Source of the DNA: an uncultured bacterium
Lineage (GTDB): Bacteria > Actinomycetota > Coriobacteriia > Coriobacteriales > Coriobacteriaceae
NCBI GenBank assembly: GCA_905215275.1
Contig: CAJMPE010000002.1
Location: 1 to 30,316 of the forward strand
Direction of reading: 5' to 3'
Length of the DNA stretch: 30,316 nt
Position 1 is the first letter of the stretch; each line of letters opens with the position of its first letter. The notes beneath the pieces are model-generated. The model searched no databases, was not told where the DNA came from, and worked only from the letters and a program-made list of their open reading frames with translations. This document shows, one piece after another, positions 21,811-29,204 of the stretch. Made by a program: the position numbers and the translations under genes.

Positions 21811-21882
21811 GGTTAGGGGCGTCATTCGCACCGTGAGCACAGATTTTGCAGGTCGGAGCGGACCATTCGTGCCCCCATGAAG

Positions 21883-21911
21883 CCCGGAGCTCCCCTACGG
21901 GGAGCTCCGGG
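21883..21911. repeat. perfect 13-bp GC-rich hairpin
   Basis: CCCGGAGCTCCCC (21883-21895) and GGGGAGCTCCGGG (21899-21911) are exact reverse complements with a 3-base loop. No T-tract follows on either strand. It stands 20 bp from the 217-bp inverted-repeat element and may belong to it or be a separate palindromic unit. Confidence 0.7.
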
Positions 21912-21931
21912 GTACCCGTCTCAGGGTGCCG

Positions 21932-22148
21932 TGGCCAAAAAATAGCAAATATGAGTACTGTTACCAATTTAGTAGCAGACAATTTTGGCCTCTCGGACAG
22001 ATTTTGCGCTCAGTGTCGCCAACCTGATGCTTAGTTATTCTACATTTGTTTATTATCTTCTTACTTTACGACGCCTCCGAGTCCTAAATTCTTTGATTTT
22101 GCTGTTACTGATTTAGTGACAGTACTCATATTTGCCATTTTTTGGCCA
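21932..22148. repeat. 217-bp element bounded by 47-bp imperfect inverted repeats
   Basis: The left arm (21932-21978) and the reverse complement of the right arm (22102-22148) match at 41 of 47 positions. Both begin TGGCCAAAAAAT, contain GCAAATATGAGTACTGT and end in CAG. Each arm itself holds a smaller near-palindrome (CTGTTACT...AGTGACAG in the right arm). The 123-bp centre is AT-rich and encodes nothing convincing. The whole unit is much lower in GC than its neighbours. It is MITE-like or a large recombination/regulatory palindrome. Confidence 0.75.
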
Positions 22149-22182
22149 GGGCATATGAATAACCCCCTATTTTTGACGCGAA

Positions 22183-23292
22183 TTATACCGGCTTAAGCCC
22201 AAAACACGCCCGCAGCGTGTTAAGCAACGCCTCTTGCTTCTTCCTGCGGGCATCGACACGATTCCGGTACCGCTTTCGCATACGCTGGTGGATGCGCCAT
22301 GCGAGCGCTTCCATCGCTTGCATGTCGCAGAGCATTTCGTTGTTGACCGTCGCGACCTCGATTCCCATAGTAATCAAGCCCGTGTTGCGTTTTTCATCAT
22401 GGATACGTCCCCTTCGAGAGGAATGACCAAGCTCACCGTTGTATTCCAGGTCAAAACGGGCTGTTTCCTGATACGCATCGCAAACTGCATGGGACATCCC
22501 CGAGATTGCCTGCGCGCGGTCATCGAACTCGATCTTGTAGTCGGTCTTAAAGGGACCGCAGGCAAATCCGCCATAGGAAAACGGAAGCGAAAACATGGCA
22601 AGCATGATGCACTCCATGGGTGAGCGCAGGTTTTCCGACAGATAGGGGCACAGCCGTCGCAGTTGTTTGGCCACATTCCCCTTGCATGCCGCAAGGTAAT
22701 CTGCCAGGCGATCGGGCGTCAGCACCGGCTCGACTTCAAAGTAGCCCACGTCTGCCGGTTGGTCCTTGTCCTTTGCAAGTCTATTCGCAACAGGCGAGGT
22801 ATAGGGAGGCAGATACTTCCCGCGATCGCTCAGTGAAATCTTGGAACACAGTTCCTGGGCCAGGGCAAACGCCTGGATACAGCCGACCTCGCGGGCGACG
22901 GCAACACAAAGGGCCTCGGGAGACAGGCTGTACACCCCCGGTTCCACCTCTAAAATCGAGCCGGCAGGCAACCCAGAACACACGGACCAGCCCACACCAG
23001 GCATGCGGCGGTGCTGCGCCGCAGATCCCACCAGCAAGCACAGATCTTCTTGCACCTCGCCGCTTTTGGCTCCAATTCGCACCAGGTCGGGAAGATAGAT
23101 ATCCTCGGTCGAAGGCGATGACGTACACAGCACGCGGCGCTCTTCATCGGGATTGAGGTCCTTCCAGCCGATGTAGCCCATCTGCCGGCGCTCGGCTCGA
23201 ATCATGCGCAACGCCGAGGCGCCCGTCAGGATCACGGAAGCCGCTAGCTGCTCTTTTGTCGGTTTGTTGCACTGCCTGATTGTTACCGCCAC
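22183..23292 (-). CDS. putative PD-(D/E)XK-type nuclease-like protein with N-terminal regulator-like region
   Basis: A 369-residue protein. The C-terminal part resembles very-short-patch/DUF559-like endonuclease folds: SPMECIMLAMFSLPFSYGGF (about 224-243), RFDLEYNGELGH (about 280-291) with acidic residues of a D-x-E pattern, HDEKRNTGLITMGIEVATV (about 298-316), then an Arg/Lys-rich tail. The middle, GSILEVEPGVYSLSPEALCV, recalls the AbiEi-like regulators that often precede such domains in actinobacteria. The start is uncertain. I chose GTG 23290-23292 because AGGGGTGA lies 7 bases upstream; an in-frame TTG at 23310 overlaps comF. It follows comF by 11 bases on the same strand, so co-transcription is likely. 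Its function is not established, and a catalytic Lys is not evident. Confidence 0.65.
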   Translation of the reverse strand: MAVTIRQCNKPTKEQLAASVILTGASALRMIRAERRQMGYIGWKDLNPDEERRVLCTSSPSTEDIYLPDLVRIGAKSGEVQEDLCLLVGSAAQHRRMPGVGWSVCSGLPAGSILEVEPGVYSLSPEALCVAVAREVGCIQAFALAQELCSKISLSDRGKYLPPYTSPVANRLAKDKDQPADVGYFEVEPVLTPDRLADYLAACKGNVAKQLRRLCPYLSENLRSPMECIMLAMFSLPFSYGGFACGPFKTDYKIEFDDRAQAISGMSHAVCDAYQETARFDLEYNGELGHSSRRGRIHDEKRNTGLITMGIEVATVNNEMLCDMQAMEALAWRIHQRMRKRYRNRVDARRKKQEALLNTLRACFGLKPV

Positions 23293-23303
23293 ATGAATCA
23301 CCC

Positions 23304-24110
23304 CTACCAAACGCGTGCGATAGCGAGGCCATCAACGGCCGCGGCACCGGCGCGCTTGAGTTCCGCCGAAGCCGCCGCCATCGTCGCACCCGTGGTGATA
23401 ACGTCGTCGATAAGCAGCAGGCGGCGGCCCCGCACGTCCTCAACAGTCTCGTACATGCCTCGGGCGCGTTCACGGCGTTCTTCACGACTGAGTTCACGCT
23501 GGTCGCCATGTCCGTACTTAACGAGGGCGTCGAGCAGCGGAACACCCGACAGCTCGCAAAATGGGCGCGCGATGGCTTCCATATGATCGAAGCCGCGTCG
23601 CCGAAACGCCGCCGCCGTCGCGGGCACAAACACCACCGCATCGGCACCGGACAACACACCGCCTAAGCGTTCGGGTGCCGCGACCTGGGCATGTAAGGCG
23701 GTATCGTATAGCAGCTCTGCCAGATACGGCGCCAGGCGTCGCTCGCCCGCGTCTTTGTACGCTTTAATGATCCGCGGCAGCGGATGCGTGTAAACGGCAC
23801 ATGCCAGGCACCGGTCGAGAGCTTCGGCCATCGCCGAGGACGCACCCTCGACCGAGCACTCGGTGCACAGCAAGTCTCCAAACGGGGCGCCGCATCGAGT
23901 GCAGCTATGCCGCGGGTCGATGAGCGCAAGCGCCGCCAAGCAGTCTTGGCAAATAAGCGCACCGGAGCGCTCGCAGCCGGCGCATCGCGTGGGCGACAAC
24001 GCCTCAAGCGCCTCGTGCGCCGCCCGCTCGGCAAACGGTAGCAATTCGTCCGCAAACGGTAGGATGCCGGCACCTTGCAGGCATCCCAACACATTCAAAT
24101 GTCTCTTCAC
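23304..24110 (-). CDS. comF: ComF-family phosphoribosyltransferase-like protein
   Basis: A 268-residue protein needed in naturally competent bacteria for DNA uptake and present widely elsewhere. The double zinc ribbon has Cys43, 46, 54, 57, 70, 73, 82 and 85. The phosphoribosyltransferase domain carries FVPATAAAFRRRGFDHME, a conserved RRxRGFDH, and the PRPP loop LLLIDDVITTGATM (231-244). The start is GTG 24108-24110, with GGAGGG seven bases upstream. That ribosome site is inside a perfect hairpin (24115-24148). The gene lies downstream of ricT on the same strand. Confidence 0.93.
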   Translation of the reverse strand: MKRHLNVLGCLQGAGILPFADELLPFAERAAHEALEALSPTRCAGCERSGALICQDCLAALALIDPRHSCTRCGAPFGDLLCTECSVEGASSAMAEALDRCLACAVYTHPLPRIIKAYKDAGERRLAPYLAELLYDTALHAQVAAPERLGGVLSGADAVVFVPATAAAFRRRGFDHMEAIARPFCELSGVPLLDALVKYGHGDQRELSREERRERARGMYETVEDVRGRRLLLIDDVITTGATMAAASAELKRAGAAAVDGLAIARVW

Positions 24111-24114
24111 GACA

Positions 24115-24148
24115 CAACCCTCCCTACGTTCGGTCGCAGGGAGGGTTG
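24115..24148 (-). promoter_or_regulatory. perfect hairpin enclosing the comF ribosome-binding site
   Basis: CAACCCTCCCT (24115-24125) and AGGGAGGGTTG (24138-24148) are exact reverse complements around 12 bases. On the minus strand the 3' arm carries the GGGAGGG that serves as comF ribosome site, ending 4-5 bases before the GTG. No T-tract follows, so a translational switch is at least as plausible as a terminator. Confidence 0.6.
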
Positions 24149-24212
24149 TTGATTCAGCGCTATGGTACCCCGACGCGTTTGGAGTCAGGCAGGTTAAATC
24201 CGTTTGCGGGCG

Positions 24213-25913
24213 CTATTCGCCGGTGGGCGGTTGCGGTGCGGACGAGTTTTGGGTCGAACCCTCGCCACCATCCTGACGCGACTTGCGGGAACGACGACGG
24301 CGACGGCGCTTTTGGCCCTGGTCGGCCGAACCCTCGCCACCACGATCTTCGCGCGACTCGTGTTCGTCGCGAGCAGCGCCGCGCGCGGCCTTGGCGGCCG
24401 CCCCTCCGCCATCTCCGGGGCGACGGCGCGTGACCTTGACCTCGCCATCCGAGACCTGATCGGCCACGGAGGGCACCGAAGGCTTTTGCTGCGCGCCCGA
24501 GGAATGGCGACGACGCGGACGCGGGGTGCGCTCGTCATCGTTGCGCTGCTTGCCACCCTTGTCGGCAGGCGCATCGGAACCCGAACCACCCTTGGGGGCG
24601 GCACCGGCTTCGCGAGCGGCTGCGGCGCGGAAGGCGTCCTCGCGCTCCTCGCTCGACAAATGGCGACGGCGACGGCGCGTGGGATTCATGCCACCGCCGC
24701 GATTTTGCTGCTGAGGCTGCTGGGCCTCGCGCTCGCGGGGGGAGTTCTTGCCTGCAGGAGCGGCCTCGCCGGCATCGCCCGAACCCGAGCGCTTGCGGCG
24801 GCGACGTCCACCGGCAGCCTCCTCAGCCTCGGGTGCCTCGGCCTTGCCGCGACCCTTACCGCGGCCGCGACCCTCGCCCTGGCTCTGACCCGCACGGGTA
24901 TCGGCGTCCGCATCGCGACGGCGGCGCTTGGGCATCGTCGTCCCCGCCAGACGGTCGGCGCTCGACAGGCCATCGCCCACGTCGACGCCGTTCTCGCGGT
25001 CGAGCTCCATAAGCGCCAAGCGCATCTCGGGCGACTCGATACGCTCGAGCACATCGCGCGTCACGCAGTCGGGGCGGCAGTTGCAGCCCTGCTCGGCGGC
25101 CTTCTTTTTACAGCCCTCCGAGCAGGTCATGTCGGCCAGGTTGACCTTAAAGACTTTGCCGTTCTCCAGGCGCAACACCAGCTGCTCACGCGGCGTGTCA
25201 TATTCCTGGATACGCGCCTTGCCAAGCGGCGTATCGATAAGCGTCTTCTTTTTGGGCGCGCGGCTCTTAAAGTCCTTGTACGCCTCGAACTCGTAGCGCA
25301 GGCAGCACATCAGGCGGCCGCAGACGCCGCTAATTTTGGACGAGTTGAGCGGCAGGTCCTGCTCTTTTGCCATGCGAATCGAAACCGGCTCAAACTGTCC
25401 GCCAAAGCGCGTGCAGCAGAGCTCCTGGCCGCACTGGGCATAGCCGCCCACCAGGCGGGTCTCGTCACGCACGCCGATCTGGCGCATGTCGACGCGAATG
25501 TGCAGCGTCGAGGACAGGTCCTTGACGAGCTGACGGAAATCGACGCGCTCCTCGGCAGCAAAGTAGAACACAGCCTTCTCGCCGCCAAACAGGTACTCGA
25601 CGCCGACCGGCTTCATCTCGAGGTCGAGCTCCTTGACCAGACGGCGGAAGTCGACCATGGCCTCGTCACCCTGGATAGCCAGGTCGTCGGCAAGCTGCAG
25701 GTCGATGTCGCTCGCTACGCGCAACACGGGCTTGAGCGGCTGACCGATTTCGTCGAGCGGCACCTCGAAGGGATCGGCCGTGACCAGGCCGATCTCGGTT
25801 CCGCGCTCGGTGGAGCAGATAGCATAATCGGCCTCGAGGATATCCAGATCCTGTGGGTCGAACCACAGGTCGCGCGAGGCGTAGGTAAACTTAACGGGTA
25901 CGACTAACGGCAT
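24213..25913 (-). CDS. ricT: RicT/YaaT (PSP1 domain) protein with long Arg-rich tail
   Basis: A 566-residue protein. Residues 1-325 are the PSP1-family RicT (B. subtilis YaaT), part of the Fe-S RicA-RicF-RicT complex that assists RNase Y maturation of mRNAs and affects competence and sporulation. Cys motifs are GGYAQCGQELCCTRFG (Cys161, 166, 167), SGVCGRLMCCLRYE (Cys198, 203, 204) and CSEGC...CNCRPDC (264-283). Residues 327-566 form a disordered basic tail rich in Arg, Gly, Ala, Ser and Gln, with clusters such as MPKRRRRDADADTR and KRRRRRRSRKSR. RicT is normally about 275 residues, so this one is roughly doubled. The tail is RNA-binding-like. ATG 25911-25913 overlaps the holB stop by 10 bases. 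Confidence 0.93.
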   Translation of the reverse strand: MPLVVPVKFTYASRDLWFDPQDLDILEADYAICSTERGTEIGLVTADPFEVPLDEIGQPLKPVLRVASDIDLQLADDLAIQGDEAMVDFRRLVKELDLEMKPVGVEYLFGGEKAVFYFAAEERVDFRQLVKDLSSTLHIRVDMRQIGVRDETRLVGGYAQCGQELCCTRFGGQFEPVSIRMAKEQDLPLNSSKISGVCGRLMCCLRYEFEAYKDFKSRAPKKKTLIDTPLGKARIQEYDTPREQLVLRLENGKVFKVNLADMTCSEGCKKKAAEQGCNCRPDCVTRDVLERIESPEMRLALMELDRENGVDVGDGLSSADRLAGTTMPKRRRRDADADTRAGQSQGEGRGRGKGRGKAEAPEAEEAAGGRRRRKRSGSGDAGEAAPAGKNSPREREAQQPQQQNRGGGMNPTRRRRRHLSSEEREDAFRAAAAREAGAAPKGGSGSDAPADKGGKQRNDDERTPRPRRRHSSGAQQKPSVPSVADQVSDGEVKVTRRRPGDGGGAAAKAARGAARDEHESREDRGGEGSADQGQKRRRRRRSRKSRQDGGEGSTQNSSAPQPPTGE

Positions 25914-27031
25914 TTCAGTGCCTTCCTGATATCGAACAGCATGACCTCGATGGCCAGCTGGGGAGTAACGTTTCTGGCGATGTTGCGCTCAGCGGTCGCG
26001 ACTGCCTCGAGCGCCCGGGTGGCACCCGCAACATTCGTCGCCGCGGCAAGCCGCCCGATCGTGTCGCGCACGTCCTCGTTCACAACGTCTGCCGCCTCAT
26101 CCTGAAGTGTCAGCAGCACGTCGCGCATGAGCGTCCGCGCGCTCGCCAGCGCTTCCATGATACCCGAACGCTCGCGCGCGTTGAGTTCGCGCTTGTTGCG
26201 GTCCTCAAGCTGCTTCAATGCTCCACGCGACAGATAGTCGGCATTTTGCTCGAGCACCTTTTCCTGCGTGGACTTGACCTCGGCGAGCGGCGCCTTGACG
26301 GCGACGATGAGCGACTTGGCGCGACTGAGCACATCGGCCTCGTCGGCGACGATGAGCGAGTCGATGGCGCGGACCATCTGGCGACGGGCGTCCTGGCGCT
26401 CGGCGCTCTTGAGAAACTCGATACCACGCGTGGGGCTTCCCGCCACGGCGACGGCCATGCGGCAGCGCGCGGGATCTTGACCGGTGGCGCGGCTCACGGC
26501 CTGCGCGGCCACAGTGGGCGACACCAGCCGAAACGGCACGCACTGGCAGCGGCTCACGATGGTGGGCAGCATCACGTCGGCCGAGGTGCCCAACAGGATG
26601 AACATGACGCCCTCGGGCGGTTCCTCGAGCGTTTTGAGCAGCGCATTGGCGGTGTTGGCGCGCAGTTGCTCGGCACGGTCGATGATGTAGACCTTTGCCT
26701 TGGCGCGGATGGGCGCCAAGGGCACGTCGTCGAGCAGCTCGCGGGTCTGCGCGATGAGGTAGCCCGTAGCACTTTCGGGGGTGTAATAGTGCACGTCGGG
26801 ATGCGTATGGCGGGCGACGCGCACGCAGCTGTCGCACGAGCCACAGCCGTCCCGCTCGCACAGGAATGCCTGGGCAAGCGCCCATGCGGCGTCGAGCTTA
26901 CCGGCGCCGGAAGCGCCCAAGAACAGGTAGGCGTGCGATGCGCGGCCGCTTGCGATGGCGTTGGTCAAAAAATCGCGCACGCGCTGTTGGGTGTCGAGCT
27001 TGGCCAGCAGGCTTGTCTGCGCGGGGGCCAT
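25904..27031 (-). CDS. holB: DNA polymerase III delta-prime subunit
   Basis: A 375-residue AAA+ clamp-loader subunit. The P-loop-like GASGAGKLD (39-47) has Leu instead of Ser/Thr after Lys, as expected for the non-hydrolysing delta-prime. A four-Cys zinc module (Cys58, 63, 66, 69) follows. YIIDRAEQLRANTANALLK, TLEEPPEGVMFIL and IVSRCQCVPF (SRC motif) are all visible. ATG 27029-27031 lies one base after the tmk stop, with AGGAGG nine bases upstream inside tmk; earlier in-frame codons are inside tmk. It overlaps ricT by 10 bases. The tmk-holB-ricT order is widely conserved. Confidence 0.94.
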   Translation of the reverse strand: MAPAQTSLLAKLDTQQRVRDFLTNAIASGRASHAYLFLGASGAGKLDAAWALAQAFLCERDGCGSCDSCVRVARHTHPDVHYYTPESATGYLIAQTRELLDDVPLAPIRAKAKVYIIDRAEQLRANTANALLKTLEEPPEGVMFILLGTSADVMLPTIVSRCQCVPFRLVSPTVAAQAVSRATGQDPARCRMAVAVAGSPTRGIEFLKSAERQDARRQMVRAIDSLIVADEADVLSRAKSLIVAVKAPLAEVKSTQEKVLEQNADYLSRGALKQLEDRNKRELNARERSGIMEALASARTLMRDVLLTLQDEAADVVNEDVRDTIGRLAAATNVAGATRALEAVATAERNIARNVTPQLAIEVMLFDIRKALKCR

Positions 27032-27032
27032 G

Positions 27033-27716
27033 TTACTCGGCCTCCTGGGCAAGCGCGGCGGCGACGGCATCTTGGGGGACATCGAGGCCATACGCACGAA
27101 CCAGCTCGACCGTCTGCGCGAAGACGTCTGCGATCGACGCAGTGGCGTCGATGAGCTTCACGCGGTCTGGCTCCTCGGCAGCAATGGAACAAAATCCCTG
27201 ATAAACGCGCTCCTGGAAGGCCATGCCCTTTGCCTCCATGCGATCCGCCGCACCGCGGGCCGCCATGCGCAGCGCCGCCTGCTCGGGCGTGATGTGATAG
27301 ACGAGCGTGAGCGCCGGATGCGTACCGGTGACAGCCAGGTTGTTGGCATCGCGCACCATCTGACGGTCGAGGCCATCGGCAAACGCCTGGTAGCAGGTCG
27401 TGGAATCGTAGAAACGGTCGCACAGGACCACCTTGCCGGCAGCGAGGGCGGGAGCTATGACCTCATGCACCAACTGAGCGCGTGCCGCCTCGTAGAGCAG
27501 CAGCTCGCAGGTGTCGCCCATCGCCGTATTGGCAGGGTCGAGCAGCAGGGCGCGGATCTTTTCGCTGATGGCGGTACCGCCCGGCTCGCGCAGGCTCACA
27601 ACCTGGTAACCAGCGAGCTCGAGCGCACGGGCAAGTAGGCGCGCCTGCGTGGACTTGCCGGCGCCGTCGACGCCCTCGAGCGTGATAAAGCTATGTTGAG
27701 CGGGCTCAAAAGCCAT
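27033..27716 (-). CDS. tmk: thymidylate kinase
   Basis: A 227-residue kinase making dTDP from dTMP with ATP. The P-loop is LEGVDGAGKSTQ (about 13-24). The DR motif is CDRFYDSTTCYQAF (Asp100, Arg101). The LID and base-binding regions carry REPGGTAISEKIR and ERVYQGF. ATG 27714-27716 is chosen over an upstream in-frame ATG because it begins the family N-terminus and has GGGGA upstream. It is the first gene of the tmk-holB-ricT-comF chain. Confidence 0.95.
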   Translation of the reverse strand: MAFEPAQHSFITLEGVDGAGKSTQARLLARALELAGYQVVSLREPGGTAISEKIRALLLDPANTAMGDTCELLLYEAARAQLVHEVIAPALAAGKVVLCDRFYDSTTCYQAFADGLDRQMVRDANNLAVTGTHPALTLVYHITPEQAALRMAARGAADRMEAKGMAFQERVYQGFCSIAAEEPDRVKLIDATASIADVFAQTVELVRAYGLDVPQDAVAAALAQEAE

Positions 27717-27817
27717 GGGCGCATCCCCTTCCCACAAGGCGCGAAAGTGCAAGTTATAGCAACCAAGCCATGATACCCCAGCGTCCGGCGCACCCCAAAT
27801 ACGACCTGGTCGCTAGG

Positions 27818-27873
27818 CGGCAGTTAGGAACGTTCCCAAAGTGCCGGCAGAAAAGGAACGTCCCCAACTGCCG
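27818..27873. repeat. palindromic repeat with CGGCAGTT...AACTGCCG arms
   Basis: CGGCAGTTAGGAACGTTCC (27818-27836) and GGAACGTCCCCAACTGCCG (27855-27873) match at 17 of 19 paired positions. The core GGAACGT(T/C)CCC is of the kind found in REP/RAYT-type palindromes. It lies 102 bp upstream of tmk, next to a second palindromic unit. Confidence 0.75.
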
Positions 27874-27878
27874 ACCCT

Positions 27879-27951
27879 CTAAGTTGCGGTGAAATAGGGA
27901 CTAGATACGCCTTCTAACAGCAAATACAATCCCTATTTCACCGCAAGTTAG
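27879..27951. repeat. 73-bp palindromic repeat, copy 1 (overlaps the beta-lactamase-like stop codon)
   Basis: TTGCGGTGAAATAGGGA (27884-27900) and TCCCTATTTCACCGCAA (27930-27946) are exact 17-bp reverse complements. Further pairing outside (CTAA and TTAG) extends the stem to 22 bp with one mismatch. A second copy, with a similar loop, starts at 30269. The TAA stop of the minus-strand gene (27948-27950) lies in its outer edge. Confidence 0.85.
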
Positions 27952-29021
27952 GAGTGGGCGCGGGCGTTGATGGCGAAGGAAATGTCGCGCTCGAGGGTTA
28001 GAGCCTGTTCGCGTTCGAGGTCTTGGGTGAGGATTGCCAGCACGTAAGGGCGCTCGGCGTAGACGATTGCGGCATCGTGCTGAGCATTCGTCAGGCTGCC
28101 CGTTTTGTGCGCGACCAAAACGCCGCCGGGAACGCCCTCGACAATACCGCGCGTGTCTTCCTGCGCCAGCAGATATCCGCGCGCTCGATCGCACAGCCCG
28201 GGCGTCGCGATTGTCCCCGCCGCCAGCCGCTGCAACACGGCCGCAGCATCACGGGCGCTCGTATAGTTCTCGCGACCTTGTGCCTGGGCCTCGGCGTCCA
28301 TCATCAAACGAGCGAGCACGGTCTGGGTCAGCCCCAATGCGGCACACGTTTCGTTGACCGTATCCATGCCAAGCCTGCCGATAACAAGGTTCGCTGCCAC
28401 GTTATCGCTCTGGGCGATCATGGCGCACAGCAGCTCGTCAATACTGTACGACACACCCGCGCCGCGCGACTGAATGTTACCGCTGCCACCCACGATATCC
28501 TGTTGCGTTACCGTTATCTGCTCGTCGAGGGACAGCTCGCCCGCCGTCACGGCCTCGAGCGCACAAGCGAGAATGGGAAGCTTGATGATGCTTGCCGCCG
28601 CACGTCGCGCGTCCGGCGCCACAGCGACTTCACCATCGAGCGACGCGAACGTTTGAGAATCAAGCGCCACAGCATAGACCGAGGCAGACCCACCATACGG
28701 CTCGACAAGGGCTTCGACATCTTGCTGAAGGCCGGCAATCCAAGAAGCCCAGGCGACAGCTTCCGTCTTTTGAGCGGACGCATGATTCGCTTTTTGTTTG
28801 ACAGGGACAGCGGAGCCCTCAGCCTCGTTGCGGCGCGCGGCACAACCGCCGAGACTCATCACCGAGGCAAGCGCTCCGGTCAACATCCCGGCACAAAACA
28901 CCCGACGCGAGCAATCGCGCGCAGCGAGGGGCGCATCCCCCGGCGGGAACTGGAACGCCTCCACGTTATCGCCGCCACCCCGACCTTGCTCGCCGCAGTA
29001 CACAGACTCACTCCCCACCAT
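27948..29021 (-). CDS. class A beta-lactamase-fold serine hydrolase, probable lipoprotein
   Basis: A 357-residue protein of the penicillin-recognising family. AASIIKLPI holds the S-x-x-K motif (Ser144, Lys147). AQSDNVAAN holds the SDN motif (205-207). AHKTGSLTN holds KTG (306-308). GRENYTSARDAA carries a Glu (251) near the position of the omega-loop Glu. The N-terminus has SRRVFCAGMLTGALASVMS and a lipobox LGGC (Cys60). The RR pair fits a Tat-type lipoprotein. The start is uncertain: the ATG at 29019-29021 has a weak site, whereas GTG 29001-29003 follows GGGGAG. Substrate (true beta-lactams or cell-wall peptides) is unknown. The gene is single and ends in the palindromic repeat. Confidence 0.88.
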   Translation of the reverse strand: MVGSESVYCGEQGRGGGDNVEAFQFPPGDAPLAARDCSRRVFCAGMLTGALASVMSLGGCAARRNEAEGSAVPVKQKANHASAQKTEAVAWASWIAGLQQDVEALVEPYGGSASVYAVALDSQTFASLDGEVAVAPDARRAAASIIKLPILACALEAVTAGELSLDEQITVTQQDIVGGSGNIQSRGAGVSYSIDELLCAMIAQSDNVAANLVIGRLGMDTVNETCAALGLTQTVLARLMMDAEAQAQGRENYTSARDAAAVLQRLAAGTIATPGLCDRARGYLLAQEDTRGIVEGVPGGVLVAHKTGSLTNAQHDAAIVYAERPYVLAILTQDLEREQALTLERDISFAINARAHS

Positions 29022-29130
29022 CGCATTCTACCGAGCCGTCGATAAACGGCCGCGCCGGACACCCAGCACGCCGCACTCATTGTGACGCATGCGACAGGGC
29101 TTGCGCGGCACGATCATCCTCGCATAACCA

Positions 29131-29173
29131 GTTGGGCCGGAGCGGCCCAACCGCACCTGAACCACCTTATAAT
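29131..29173 (+). promoter_or_regulatory. promoter of the zinc-ribbon gene with upstream hairpin
   Basis: TATAAT at 29168-29173 is a perfect -10, 32 bases before the ATG at 29205. GTTGGGCC-GGAGC-GGCCCAAC (29131-29151) is a perfect inverted repeat that covers the -35 position, where no TTGACA is visible. It is a candidate operator. Nothing else is recognised between 29022 and 29190. Confidence 0.55.
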
Positions 29174-29204
29174 CTAGCCAACACATCGAATGGAAGGAAC
29201 CATC

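Noticed and set aside
25904..27097. Longer holB start at 27097
   Set aside because: The extra 22 residues lie inside tmk and lack a ribosome site; the ATG at 27029-27031 has AGGAGG and begins the fold.
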